DNA from: Triangularia verruculosa
Taxonomy: Eukaryota > Ascomycota > Sordariomycetes > Sordariales > Podosporaceae
Direction of reading: 5' to 3'
DNA: 64,000 nucleotides
Assembly: GCA_033296885.1 (NCBI GenBank)
Contig: MU863894.1
Span: 1 to 64,000, forward strand
Positions 21,312-32,703 of the stretch are shown in pieces. Position 1 is the stretch's first letter, and every line of letters starts with the position of its first letter. The position numbers and the translations under genes are program-made. The notes under the pieces are model-generated. The model did no database searches. It saw only the letters and a list, made by a program, of their open reading frames with translations, and was not told the DNA's origin.

Positions 21312-22637
21312 CTACAAGCCGAAGCAGTTGGCATAGTAGGTCACCGTGGCACTCCAGTCGGAGAAGACGCCAATGACACCAACATCCTGTGCCAATACGT
21401 GCAACAGATTGTACACATCCCCCTCGCCGTTAGTGACGTTGGCGATTGTGGAGAAGTAATAGCCCCCTCCGCTGCCGTCACCAAGCCAGCCGCTTCTCTC
21501 CAAGCTCCACGTAACGATATCAAGCTTCTGCTTCTTAGCCTCGATAGCATAGCTGCTGGGAACAATCTTGCCTCTGCTGTCAACAGTGACCAAGTACGGC
21601 AGAGGAGGGGCGACGATTTTAACGCCAGCCTTCTTATACTCCTTCAATCTTGCAACAGCAGAGGGAAAAGTGCCTGGGGTATCCCCGCTCTCGTCCAACA
21701 GCACTGCTTGCTTTGCCCATTTTGGCTCCGCCTTGAGCCAGTACAAGACGTCCTCGTAGACGAAAGATTGTGGCCACACCCTCTCCGGTTTGATACCAGC
21801 CGCCTTGAACTCATCGATCATGTGCTGGGCATAGGCCTCTCGGGTGTAGTTGCCCCCGTTGAACGGCATGGGCACCTCAGGGGCCTTCAACTCCGGCGTG
21901 AACTTGAGGCCGAGATCGTCAACCCAAGAGATGAATTCCCTCAGAGTAGGCACCTCGCTGCAGGTTTTGGCGTAGAGATCAGTCCTCCAGCCGGGTGTGC
22001 CGCCAAGATACTCTTGTGGGGTGGTGGCTTGCGGGTTCGAAGCGTCCATTTTGGCGCAAAGCGTCTTGATCTCGGCCAGAGTGAAATCCGAAGTGCAGCA
22101 TTTGGCTTGGGCAGGTTTGTTCCCCGAGGCAGGCTGAAATGGGGTGGTACACTTGGCGTTGAGTTCTGGAATAGCAACGACGTTGGTCGTTGTGTGCAGG
22201 TCGCACTGCGCGTGACGACAGACGAGTTGCAGGTCTTTGGTGAAAGTCACGTCGCATTCCTGGATGCCGGCTCCCATCCGGGTCTGCTCAGAGGTTCAGG
22301 TTAGAAAAACGCTCACAAGGCCAATGCAAGGATGGAATGTACTGACACCAGCGATGATGGACTCGTAGGTATGCTCTGGGAACTGAAGAGTGCCGCCTCC
22401 ACGATGAGAGATACTCCAGTCGCTAGGCTTCATTCTCTTCTCGGAGCAAGAGGCAAGCTTGTTCTTGAGGTGGCCCTCGTCCATCTGGTCCACCAGCCAG
22501 TATGGGCGTGGACCAAGGGAAATCTGCTTGATGGGTGAGACTTTGGGCGTCTTCTTGCCATGGTGCCTGTCGCCAGGAGCGGCAAGCACCGTGGAAGCGC
22601 CGAGGCAAAGAATCGCGAGCTTCTGGAAGGTCGCCAT
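21312..22637 (-). CDS. Secreted glycerophosphodiester phosphodiesterase
   Basis: Two exons, 22637-22347 and 22283-21312, joined across a 63-nt intron (22284-22346; branch CCTGAAC), giving 420 residues. Signal peptide 1-19 (LCLGASTVLAAPG). The GDPD TIM-barrel starts with SISHRGGGTLQFPEHTYESI, the family's HRG..PE-T signature at the exon junction, followed by IQECDVTFTKD (metal-binding E-x-D). The second family His is in CRHAQCDLH. It is expected to cleave extracellular glycerophosphodiesters into glycerol-3-phosphate and an alcohol, supplying phosphate or lipid headgroups. The length suits secreted GlpQ-like fungal enzymes. Many Cys residues suggest disulfides, in line with secretion. Confidence 0.88.
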
Positions 22638-23169
22638 GGTGATGATTTGGTACAGGGGAAGCGAGGTACCCGGGGCGTGAAGAAAGCGGGATGGGGAGGA
22701 ATCATCTTTTTAACCATAGCGCAGGCCACTTCCCACGTGCCTGCATGAGGGAGAGTTGCATCCATCCTTCCGGGGTCTCGGTTTACCTGCGCCTTGGTGT
22801 TTCCATCCTGTCTTCCCCGACGGCAGGGGCCGTGTTGTACCGGATCCAATGAGGTGAAGCAGTCGTAAACGTTTATTGCTGTCGCATCGTTTCCACGCTT
22901 GTCGGCGACCGTTGAGCTGCTTCCTGTTCAAGTTAGCTCACTCTATCCGAGGTGGGGGACGAAGCGCGGACAGTTCCGCTGGCGGGGGTTGGCCTGAAGA
23001 ATGCTACGGTCAATTAAATGCACACGCTTCTGCACGTGCCAGTAGTGCTGCATCATTGCCAAGCATCCAGTGCAGGTGGGACAAATGTGAAGATTCATTG
23101 GCTACCGTACCTATTCAACCGGACACCCTCAGCACATCATTAAGTACTTAAGAACATACCCCAACGTAT
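22638..23169. other. Promoter region of the glycerophosphodiesterase gene
   Basis: About 0.53 kb between two genes on the minus strand. No ORF worth keeping. It holds the upstream region of the 22637 start and the 3' end of the FAD oxidase gene; no motif stands out. Confidence 0.35.
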
Positions 23170-25162
23170 TCACGTCCTACAGAGCCTTCCATTCTGCCTC
23201 CACAAAAGACCCCCTTCTCCCTCAACTTTCCAGTCTTCACTTCCAGGGGTGGTAGGAGCCCAAAATACCCCCCAGGGATCTCTACTCTTCTTCACCTTGA
23301 CGAGTTTTGCATAGTTATCACCGTAGAATGACTGCTGCCAATCCGGTTCGTGAGGATCCCCCTCGTTCAGGTAGCTCCCTCCACCTGGTGTTGTCTCCTT
23401 CAGAGGCTCCATCAGCTCTGTCAAGGCAAGCTGGGCAGCAACTACTTGCTCGTCGGTGGCTGTTGCAAGGTTGAGTTTGCTGAAACCAAAAATATCGGCG
23501 TGCATCACACTATCTCTCCATACAGGATTGACGCCAGCTGGGTACGGGTATCCTGCTACCCTGAGCGTTGGGGCCATGTTCAGTCCATGGAACGTATAGC
23601 CTGCTTCCACCAGCGCCCTCGAAGCGTTCATGGCCTTTGAGAAGAGTACAGGGTCAACGTACGCCGCTCTGGGAAATAGGCGAGAAGCAAAATAGCCACC
23701 TGCTCCGGGGGCTCCACCTGCTCCTGTGGACGACTGGCTGCTGTAGAGTTGGCTGCGGACGGTAATGTTGGCAACGGGGATCCCCAGAATGTTGAGCTCT
23801 TCAACAAGAGGCTTAGTAAATGCAAGTGCTTCGGCTGGGGACAATCCTGGCATTTGTACCTGAACTTGCATGGCAAATCCGGCTCCAGAAGGCAGACCGT
23901 TGGTCCAAAGATAACCGCCTGCGTCGACGATAGGGATGCCGAAAGCAAAAACAGCGTTGAAGCCGCGCCAAAACGCAGTGCCATTGGTAATTGTCGGATC
24001 GGCAGAAGGACTGTTGGACGGTGTGTTGCCGAGGTTGAAGCTGAATGATGCTATTGTGAGATTGATGGCCGGATGGGCTTTGACAATGGCTGAAGTAATT
24101 ACCCCATACGTGCCTTCATTTCAATTGTCAGTCACCGACACTGCTGTTTGGGGTGGGAAAAAATACTCACTGCCCCCACCGCCTCGCAAAGCGAAGAACA
24201 AGTCCTGATTCTTGGTTGGATTGGCGGTAACATATTTCCCATCGGCTGTTACAACCTTGAGTTCCAAGACTTGGTCCACTCCCAAGCCATGTTTCGACGA
24301 TAGAGGGGAGTGGCCTCCCCCTGAAATCCATCCACCGTACGACCCTATTGTGAGGCAAGAAGCAGCAGGCAAAGTTATGTTGTGCGCCAGTGCATGTCTA
24401 AAAGCCTCATACACCTGCAGCCCAGCCCCGACCCAGGCAGCAGGACCACGATAGCCCCCTCCGGGTTGCTTGTAAACTTGTCGAAATTCGAACCCCTTCA
24501 GGTTATGAGTCCAAATGCCGAGAGACCCTGCGCCAACGTTGCGAGCAAGAAAGTCATGGCCTGTGTTCCTGTTCATCTGTCAGCATTTCCGCCCCTGAAA
24601 TGGACATCCTGGCTCGTATGCCAGCACAGTTATTTAAGACGTACTTGATAATGACGCGAACATTATGTTTTCTTGCAAAATTCACTGCTGCTTGGACGTG
24701 CTTCGGCTCCGTAGCATTGACTACGTACACGGGATATCCTCCCCTTGTGCAGGTCGCATTGGCTGGTGGGCTCCTCACAAGGGGGCAAGTCAAACCCTGA
24801 GGCCATGTCCCTTGAACAGTGAGGGGATCATCAAACCAGAAAGTACTTTGACTGGCGCCATTGAACAAGAAGTTGCAAGACGTTGTGTTAAAGTTCTCCG
24901 AGGTCAGATAGCACACTGAGGCTGGAGGCAGTGGATTGAGCAGGACGCCACCCAGAGTGCGGTTCAGACTGGACCAATCCGAGACAGATGGCCACGAACT
25001 GTCTCCAGGAAAGGCTTTGCATCGTGGTGAAGGTATTGTGACTGGTCCTCGGTTGCTTGTACTGTCGAGATTGGTGTCTGCAAAATGAGAGTCGCTTGGC
25101 GACTGCCCCACGACCGTCCGGGCAAGAAGCGTAGCGGCAATGATCGCACTGATAGGCCACAT
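23170..25162 (-). CDS. Secreted FAD-linked oxidase, BBE/MreA type
   Basis: Three exons (25162-24645, 24568-24171, 24113-23170) give 619 residues; introns of 76 and 57 nt restore the frame exactly. Signal peptide 1-19 (IIAATLLARTVVG). The FAD-binding (PCMH-type) domain has NTGHDFLARN, where the His is the usual flavin-attachment residue, and SGGGHSPLSSKHGLGVDQVL, a strong signature of berberine-bridge-enzyme-like fungal oxidases. The BBE C-terminal motif is present as YLNEGDPHEPDWQQSFYG with later DPWGVFW. Closest described relatives are isoamyl-alcohol-oxidase-like proteins. The substrate cannot be told from sequence. It acts outside the cell or in the secretory pathway. Confidence 0.88.
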
Positions 25163-25686
25163 TCTGAGATACTCAACGCTATTTCTAGCAGTACAAAGAG
25201 GAGCATACTACGGGATCCTTATAGATGGCAGTGGAACCATCACGATTCCCTATCCACTGCTGCCCAAGCTCTCGCTGGCTTGCAAATCATGCAGTAAGCA
25301 AAGCTGCAAAGATGGCAGCAGCCATACCCAACTAGCATGAGCCAAGAGCTATTTCGAGAATCAAGAGGGTTGTGCACCACCATTGGATGTGTACATCTTC
25401 AGAAGCGTCAGCGGTAGCTGAACGGCCAATGTAACCCTTCTTGCATCCGTCCCGTCTCCACGGTGTCGAGTCTGATGCATGGGATTTGTCTATTGGGGAA
25501 GGTACCTTCATAAAGCTGACGATCTACAAGAACTTTTCCCTAAAATGAGCCGCCCCTGGACCAAAAGCTGTTTACATGCATTGGCCCTCTTCCGGCGACA
25601 ACTTTTGTGTCCGATTCTCGAGAGGTATGTAAGCGAGTCTGAGTGGCAGCCCGAGAACGGTGGGAGTAAAAGTGATATACGTGCTT
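25163..25686. other. Intergenic spacer
   Basis: Upstream region of the FAD oxidase gene and 3' flank of the SET-domain gene. No gene seen; the short ORFs are not coding-like. Confidence 0.35.
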
Positions 25687-27044
25687 TTAGTTCTTCTCAA
25701 ACTTCAGACTCTTTTCAAACTCCTTCTCAACCTGTGCCAACACTGACTTTGAGTGTTCGAGCTTCTCGTCATCCACACTGCCGAACCTCACCCATCCGTC
25801 ATACGCCATCCGGGCGTATCTTGTCGCATTGAACAGATCCCCATTTGAATAGTGCAAATCTGCCAGGCTGTCGTGGTACTCTGGCGCGAGCGGAGGAACC
25901 ATGTCCCACTCGCTAAACTCATGCCACTCGCCGCTCATCACAATAGCATCTTTGAAAAACCCTTCGGCACGAGCGCTCTCGATGGTTTCCTTGAGACTCT
26001 TTTGACGGCGGCGGTAGAACTCCGACTCCTCAATCTCATTCTTTGTGCCGGTGCAAAGCTGACACTTGCAGTCGAAGCCCCAGTGATCTTTCAAATATTT
26101 TCTTCTTTCATCACGCACAGTGGTGAGCGGTACATCTGGCGCTCATCGTCAGTAATTTCCCCTAACGGAAGGCGACGGGACTTACAGCTCATCAGAATCT
26201 CCTCTCCCGGCTCGATGGCCACATGCGCCATGATCTCCATGGTCAGTCTCCGCTCCGAGAACCTCGAGTGGACGTTTGGTCTGCAGCCATGGTTTATTCT
26301 CGCAGCCTCGGCAAACAGGCCGACATGCATCTGCTCATTATCCTGCTCTCCAATCATGACCGTGTTTGCATTCGGCCCCAAAATGGCGTCCACTTCGTAC
26401 TTTTCCGCTCCCCTTGACAGCCCCTTGACCTTGGATCTTAGCTTCTCGGGCAGCTGGTTGATGGCTTGCTTGAGCATCCGCCGTCGATGATGGGGCTGCG
26501 CCGAGCCCAAAAATCCCGTCCCAATCAGCAGAACAGGGTAGTCCGACATGACGATTTCTCCTCGCTTGATCTTGCGCTTGGCAACGACACCTAGGCCTTT
26601 TCCCTCCACGGGAACAATCTCGTAGGCAGGGCCGAGGCTTTCGCGGCGTTGTACCCCAAGTGGAGGGGCCTCATCGTCAAATGAGCCGACGGCGATGATG
26701 TGAGAGGTAGTCAAGGTGGAAGAAATCAAGCTGATGCCATGGCCATTCCGGAAAGTTGTCGAAGTGAAGAGGCAGTCAATTCTCGACACGGTTGTGTTGT
26801 CTTTCGCCGGGGGTGAGATGCACTTGGGCGGGTAATCCCACACTATGGCGTTTGCACTCTCATCTGGCAAGATGCCAATATACCCTGGAAGTGGGCAAGT
26901 CGGAAGTAGCGCGGTTGTTTCCAGGCGAGCGGCTGGACGATAGGGGCACTGTTGTTTAGCAGAGGGGAAGCCGGGTGTTGTTGTCTGCTTCGCCCTGCCA
27001 GCTGATGCCAAAAGGACAAGAGATAAAAGACTTGAAAGCACCAT
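25687..27044 (-). CDS. SET-domain protein with a signal peptide
   Basis: Exons 27044-26186 and 26135-25687 (50-nt intron), 435 residues. The start at 27044 is preferred over an in-frame Met at 27131 because it begins a textbook signal peptide (VLSSLLSLVLLASAGRA). After a Cys-containing region of about 100 residues come the SET motifs: GKGLGVVAKRKIKRGE, AARINHGCRPNVHSRF (family NHSC-x-PN) and GEEILMSYVPL across the splice junction. A post-SET Cys cluster, WGFDCKCQLC, and a helical TPR-like C-terminus follow, as in SMYD-type proteins. SET enzymes methylate lysines, normally in nucleus or cytosol, so the signal peptide is odd. If the Met at 27131 is used the hydrophobic part is internal. Confidence 0.82.
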
Positions 27045-27406
27045 GACGACTTGCTTGATCGTTGATGTAAAGTTCAACACTTGCACGCAACGACAGCTGA
27101 ACTCAATCGCATACTCATACCCAGCTCCCAAGCTTGCAATCTGTCCATAGTGGTTCCGCAGCGGCAGGAGTTCTGGATGGGGTGGTTTAACTCGGACCCA
27201 ACGTAGTATTCCCGGCGGCTATTTCGTTGCCTGCAACACGCTCGCAATCCGGCTCCCGAACTACTGAAATGGGAAGTCTAAGCTGTTTTATTTCTTCAGC
27301 TAATGCATATAAACCATCAATAACCTATACCAATGATAACATCATAAAAGAACATCATGACTCGTAACGCTGCAGTGAGGGTGCTCCCGGTACATCATTC
27401 TCATCC
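27045..27406. other. Short intergenic spacer
   Basis: Upstream of the SET gene and downstream of the zinc-finger-like gene. Somewhat AT-rich around 27280-27360, which suits 3' untranslated sequence. No gene seen. Confidence 0.3.
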
Positions 27407-29975
27407 CTACCCCTGGTAGGACGCTTGAAAGGGTCCTTGAAATCCTGCCGAAAAATCGAGTTCTCCGTTGAGCGGAGCATAGACCACAGGACTCAGCATC
27501 TTGTTAAACTCTTGATGCCAGTTCAAATTCTGGGCTTGCTGTTGGAACTGATACCCAGTTCCAGATTGCAGTTGGTTGCCATCCCATTCCAGACCTGATA
27601 AAGAGCTGAAATCGAGATTTGCGTCAAACCCCTCCCCGTTGACCATCTGCTGATATGGAGATGTCGGATGAATCCCAGTTCCCAGATCAATGCTGGTTCC
27701 TGTGCCAGTTGACATGGCGGGGGTGCCGAAATCGCTACTGCTCAAACTATCCCACTGTGCCGGTTGGTCGGACGGTATCTGCAGTTGAGGCATGTCTTGC
27801 GGTGGGCCATATTCGCTGAGTGGCATTTGACTCTGACGGTAAAGCTTTATCAACCTTGGTTGCAGGCCAAGCATAATGTCTTCAACCTTGGTTCGGAGTC
27901 TGTCTTCGACATCGCGAGATTCTTTCTGGAAGAGAACCTCAAGCTCGCGACGGACAAGCGTCGGCATTTCTCTTCGCAGAAATGTTGCATAATCCTCCAG
28001 CTCGTTCGAACCAGAACCTAAACCACCCAAAGCAGGGGTGGCGGTATCCTCATCCTGATCATCGTAGACTGTGGTATTGTTAGCCCTCATACTTCAACAT
28101 GTGTAACAGACAAGGGGGGTAGATACAAGGTGTCGGAACAGAGTCGGGATCATCGTCCGGAAATAGGATCATGTAGATCTCAACCCATTTATCTTCGTCC
28201 GTCATGTTCGGCTGTGCCTTCTTGCGGCTCCGCAGTTTCTTTTCCTGATCTTTGGTGAAGCCTTCGTGCGGGATCCTGTTTTGCTGCATGGTGCACGGCG
28301 GGTCCTGCTGGAGATGCACCTGAAGGATGGTATCTTCGTCAAAGGTGTCCCAGCATCGTGGACACTGGATTGGAAGCCTGTGTCGTCTGTAGAGATGGGT
28401 CCTGCAATCTGGTTAGCAAAAGAGTCCAAGCCTGGCCCGCTCTGCATGATGAAAAAGGACTCACTTGACCCGATGTACTTCCTCCCATCCCGGCCCAGGG
28501 CACGAGGTCCATTTTTGATATTTGCGCGGGTTTCGCTTGAAGTAAGGGCAGGCAAATTTGTTGCCGCTTCTTGTCGCCGCAGCCGGGCTATCAGAGGTGG
28601 CCCGCCTTGCCTTTTTTCGTCTTCCATCGTGGTCTTCAGGCACATCCGCCCCGGCGTCGCTCAGATGTCGCCTTTGTACAGATTGTGCACTGACATCTCC
28701 AAGAGTTTTGGGAGAAAGTTCCTGTTCGGGCACCACCAGGCCTCTCGGTAGCTGAGGGGCGCCGAAGATGGACTCGGCATTTGAGATTGATCTTGACGGA
28801 GGTAGTGAGCCTGTTGGGAAGGCCGGTCCCCGTGACTGAGGACTCGTATGAAATTGCCGCGACTGCGTCACTTGAGTGGGAGCGGCGGGTGCTCGAGCAC
28901 TGACACGGCCAGAACCAAAAGGTGGAGAAACACCCGAGCCTCTCCGGAGGAAATTTTTCTCGTGACCAAAGCGAGGCTGTACGTCTACTTCCGCAATCCC
29001 TTGATACTCGTCTTCCAATGATCGTTTGGCGCGTTTGCTCGCCGATGGTGGCGATGGATGATCTCCTGCAGGCGGCGAGGGTGCTGGAGACAAAGGCAAG
29101 CTTGGGACCGGGGCGATAAATGGTGCCTGTGTTTGCGTTGGTCTCACGGAGCGAGCGAAGGTTTGTGTTGGCCGTTGAGTAGACGTCGGCTCGATTGGGG
29201 GAAAATTCGCCATTCCGGGAGGCATAAACGGCATACTTGCCAAGTGCAAGGCTCCAACAGCTGCTGAAGGAAAGCTGGGTGATGCTGCAGCCGCCAGGCT
29301 AGACTGTGACCTGGCAGCTGACATGAGCGATGCGAAGTCTTGTTGCGGCTCCGCGTCGGGGGCAGGAGCCACGGCCGGAGGTGGAGGAGCGGCAGACGAC
29401 GGGCGAGACCTGAATTTTGACAAATCTGAAAGCTTCTGAGGTTTGGGTGCGTCTTCCTCTATGGTTTTCTTTTCCTCCTTTGGAAGCTCCTGTGTCTCTT
29501 TCCCCTGGTGCTCGTGCTCTCTAGACTTGACCGCATCAGGCGCCTTCCCCTTCCGGGGTACTGCTGGCAAGTCGGCAACATTGAATGTCTTGTCGGCTTT
29601 TGCGATACTCGCAAACTGGGTCAACTCTGAGATTTTGGTATCAAGTGAAGTACAGAGACTCTTCATGATGTGATCGATCATGTCCTGTTTAGGGTGGGGG
29701 GCGACCTGCTCGACAACCGTTTCGTCACCTGAACTCCATTCCTCCTGGTCGGCAGAAAAGGGCGTAGTTGGCCGTGCCTGTCCATCTTTGCTCTTGCCTG
29801 TCGCCGGCTCGCTGGGTGAGTTCTCTTGCTGGTCTGAGGTAGATAGGTTTTTGATGCCTTCGATGATGGCGTCTGCTGGGTCAGTCCCACTTTTGAAGGC
29901 GGACGCTTGCGCCGCCCGGGCGGGCTCGGGCTCTGGCGATGGCTTGCCAGCCAGACCGAAGAGGAAGCCCTTCAT
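27407..29975 (-). CDS. C2H2-like fungal regulator with CPYFKRNP-type finger
   Basis: Exons 29975-28465, 28401-28127 and 28068-27407 give 815 residues. The first 450 residues are Ser/Pro/Ala-rich and disordered, with a basic patch (RRKKARR). Next comes NKFACPYFKRNPRKYQKW..SCPGPGW..VHRVK, which continues across the intron as THLYRRHRLPIQCPRCWDTF. This is the compact Cys/His cluster of a large fungal family of presumed C2H2-type transcription regulators. The C-terminal part (after KLRSRKKAQPNMTDEDKW) has a helical, acidic region and a Gln/Gly-rich tail typical of activation domains. Likely nuclear. Target genes are unknown. It is transcribed away from the PNPOx-fold gene at 30568. Confidence 0.82.
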
Positions 29976-30567
29976 CTTGCAGCGAGCCTTGAGGCGGCCA
30001 AAAATGCTCGATGAGATGCTGAATCGGCGTTGCTTGCTACTGCTGTTGCAGCTTGGAGATCGGGTTCTTCATTGTTTTTGTTGTTGGGTTGGGCAGACGT
30101 GGAAGTGGTACGCAGCTCAACCCCGCTCCCACCACATACCCGCCTTATCGATAGCTCTTCTCTGGTTGGGAGGAAACCTCTTGCCACGCAGGGTTAGGGA
30201 TGGATTGTGACGTTGTGGGTCAAGCGGCTGTCGACGGCTTGTTATTGGACTGATGGCCGAGTCGCATTGCTGTCCTGGTCGAGCCAGCAGCATTTCTGCC
30301 TGCGATGTCGCAACCATCTGTCACATTTGACTCATTCCCGTCGCTGTCTGGGGCCTCTTTTTGTCTTTACATCTTGCGGTTCATGAACTATCCTGCCTAC
30401 TTTGATACAAGACCTCTTGACGCCGCTCATTCAACGGGCCCCCCGATACACTGCCTTACCTTCCCCCCTTGAACGAGTCGTGCCACTGTGGACCCCACTC
30501 CACCACTGAGCCTGAACCAGTTGTCCAACATCTGAACCGAGGCGTAAACAACACATCGGGTGTCGCA
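29976..30567. other. Divergent promoter region
   Basis: 0.59 kb separates the starts of the zinc-finger-like gene (minus) and the PNPOx-fold gene (plus), so both promoters should lie here. No motif stands out to me. Confidence 0.35.
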
Positions 30568-31410
30568 ATGGGACAGTTTTACGAGACGATCCCTGAGTCC
30601 CTCATCAAATGGGTTCTGGCCCAGAAAGTGTTCTGGGTGGCCACCGCACCTCTGTCCCCTGAGGGGCATGTAAACGTGTCTCCTAAAGGTGGCCCCTATT
30701 TTGGCATTCTCGACAGCAAGACCTTCTGGTACCTCGACCTCAGTGGTTCAGGCAACGAGACCATATCTCACCTGTACGAAAAAGATAATGGACGGATAAC
30801 GGTAATGTTCAACGCCTTTGAAGGGCCACCGCGCATTGTCCGACTTTGGGGCCACGGCACAGTGCTCGAGAACGGAACGGATGCATTTGACACTTTTGTG
30901 AAGAAGCACGACGTGAAGTTGCTCCCGGGAGCAAGGAGCATTATACTTGTCCATGTACACCAGGTCGGAAGCAGCTGTGGTTTCTCTGTGCCCTACTTCG
31001 AGTTCAAGGACTGGCGAACAACCTTGAATGAGTTCTTCGCCAGAAAGGCCGATCGATATGATCAAGGGGAGCCAAAAGAGGGTATTGAAAAGTAAGCCCA
31101 TCTCATTCTATACCGCTCCGAAGTCTTGCTAATGAACGCAAGGTACTGGGCGCTCAAGAATTCGGAAAGTGTCGATGGTCTGCCGGGCCTAGATGTTGCA
31201 CGCAAGACGGCAAAGGAAGATGGCATCGTGCCTTTGACCAAAATGGTGGGTGCTGCTGCATTACAAGAACGACAGAGGAAACGGAAGCAGTTATCCTTTG
31301 GAGTGCTTCATCTTGTTCTCGTGGCAATCCTTGCCTCTCTCGCTACCATACGCTTGCAACCTGTGCTTGTCGAGCTTGTGCAGACACTGCAAGGCGAGAT
31401 TCAGCATTGA
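30568..31410 (+). CDS. Pyridoxamine-phosphate-oxidase-fold protein with C-terminal membrane anchor
   Basis: Exons 30568-31091 and 31143-31410 (51-nt intron), 263 residues. The N-terminal part (FWVATAPLSPEGHVNVSPKG, FWYLDLSGSGNETISHL, GRITVMFNAFEGPPRIVRLW) is the split-barrel flavin-binding fold of the PNPOx family, in the fungal subgroup with the 'H-V-N-V-S-P-K-G' strand. The last 40 residues add a basic stretch (RQRKRKQ) followed by a 20-residue hydrophobic helix (LHLVLVAILASLATI) and a short tail. That arrangement suggests a tail-anchored protein facing the cytosol. The substrate is unknown; true PNP oxidase activity is unlikely in this subgroup. The start is the Met just before the conserved GQFYETIP. 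Confidence 0.85.
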
Positions 31411-31895
31411 TTTGGTCAGGCAGTCTCGGTGGGTAATCTAGGTATCTGCCTGGCCGAGGCAGTCGGCGCAGGAATGGTCGATTGGCCTCTACTTGTGCGG
31501 GCGATGTACAGACAAGAGCATGGGTGTTTCCCGGAATTCAGGCAGAGTGCGTGAGAATCAACGGGCAGCAAAGTCACACATGCCTAGATCAAAGGTGTGA
31601 CGATATCACGAGTTATGATCAGTATGAATGACATCTAAGGGTTAGGATTTCGGGCGTTACGGAAGTCCACTCATCAGAAGTCAGGAAGTATAGGTAGTTT
31701 TACCTTGGAATCACTCTTTCTCGTTACGTCACTGTAAGTCCCATCCGTGGGGGCCGTTGAACAGCTTTCCATGTTATGGAGCTTGGGGTCCGGGGTATAT
31801 CTTCGGTTCCACCTCGACTTTGCTCCCAAGAATCCCATCTATTTCTTTCAGCACCTCGACACCCAATCACGAAAAAGTTCAGTACCAACGCCAAC
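31411..31895. other. Intergenic spacer
   Basis: Contains the 3' flank of the PNPOx-fold gene and the promoter of the SDR gene. The SDR frame is open back to 31776, so part of this stretch could code for a 40-residue N-terminal extension. Confidence 0.35.
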
Positions 31896-32633
31896 ATGCC
31901 AGTCTACGTGGTGACTGGAACCAACCGCGGTATTGGTTTGGAATTCATTCGTCAACTTGTACGGGACCACGCCAACACTGTCATCGCATGTGTCCGCTCC
32001 CCCACCTCCGATGTCGGGAGCCTGCAGTCTGTCATTGAAGGAGCGAAGAATTCCAACGCCATCATCTTGGACTGCGACATCTCTTCGACGGAATCGATCA
32101 ACCGTTTTGTGGGAACCTTGGCAAAGCAACAAGTTTTGGGCCGCCAAAAAGTCGATTTCCTCGTCCACAATGCCGCTATCAACATCAAGCCCGAGATGAA
32201 CTCGCTCAATCTCGAGCCCGATCTTGTCCATCAAATGATCACCGCAAATGTTCTCGGTCCGGCTCTGCTCACCTCGGCACTCCTCACCGCCAAACTGTTG
32301 TCGTCTGACGTCAGGATATTTCATATTTCTTCTGGGCTAGGAAGCATGGCGGTGAGCCTTGACCACAAACCAAGACAGAGTGCTGGGTATTCCATCAGCA
32401 AGGCGGCCCTGAACATGCTCGCTGTTCACCAAGCGGAGGACATCAAAGCATATCTCCCTGGTGCAGTGGTTGTGCTGGTAGATCCAGGCTGGGTGAAGAC
32501 CGATATGGGCGGCAAGAACGCCATCTACGAGCCGAGTGAGAGTGTGGGGAACATGCTCAAGATTCTGCACAGCTTGGAGCAGTCAAACAATGGGGAATAC
32601 TTCCACCACTCCGGCAGGAGGGTTCCTTGGTAG
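31896..32633 (+). CDS. Short-chain dehydrogenase/reductase
   Basis: Single exon, 245 residues from the Met that begins VYVVTGTNRGIGLEFI, the TGxxxGIG NAD(P)-binding motif. The family's NNAG motif appears as HNAAIN, the catalytic Ser lies in FHISSGLGS, and the YxxxK pair is YSISK. VDPGWVKTDMGG is the usual PG motif. Length and motifs fit classical SDRs of the fungal 'sniffer-like' type, which reduce carbonyl compounds. The frame is open upstream to an ATG at 31776; the extra 40 residues (Ser/Pro-rich, basic) could be a targeting sequence but look more like leader DNA. It is convergent with the next gene, stops 70 bp apart. Confidence 0.87.
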   Translation: MPVYVVTGTNRGIGLEFIRQLVRDHANTVIACVRSPTSDVGSLQSVIEGAKNSNAIILDCDISSTESINRFVGTLAKQQVLGRQKVDFLVHNAAINIKPEMNSLNLEPDLVHQMITANVLGPALLTSALLTAKLLSSDVRIFHISSGLGSMAVSLDHKPRQSAGYSISKAALNMLAVHQAEDIKAYLPGAVVVLVDPGWVKTDMGGKNAIYEPSESVGNMLKILHSLEQSNNGEYFHHSGRRVPW

Positions 32634-32703
32634 CGACTGGAAAGCAAGGAAACAGAAGAGAAATGTATTGCGTCTAAAACCCACCCGAGTTGTTATCTCG
32701 AAA

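Noticed and set aside
21246..22304. 352-codon plus-strand ORF opposite the glycerophosphodiesterase gene
   Set aside because: Antisense shadow; the minus frame has the GDPD signature and a signal peptide.
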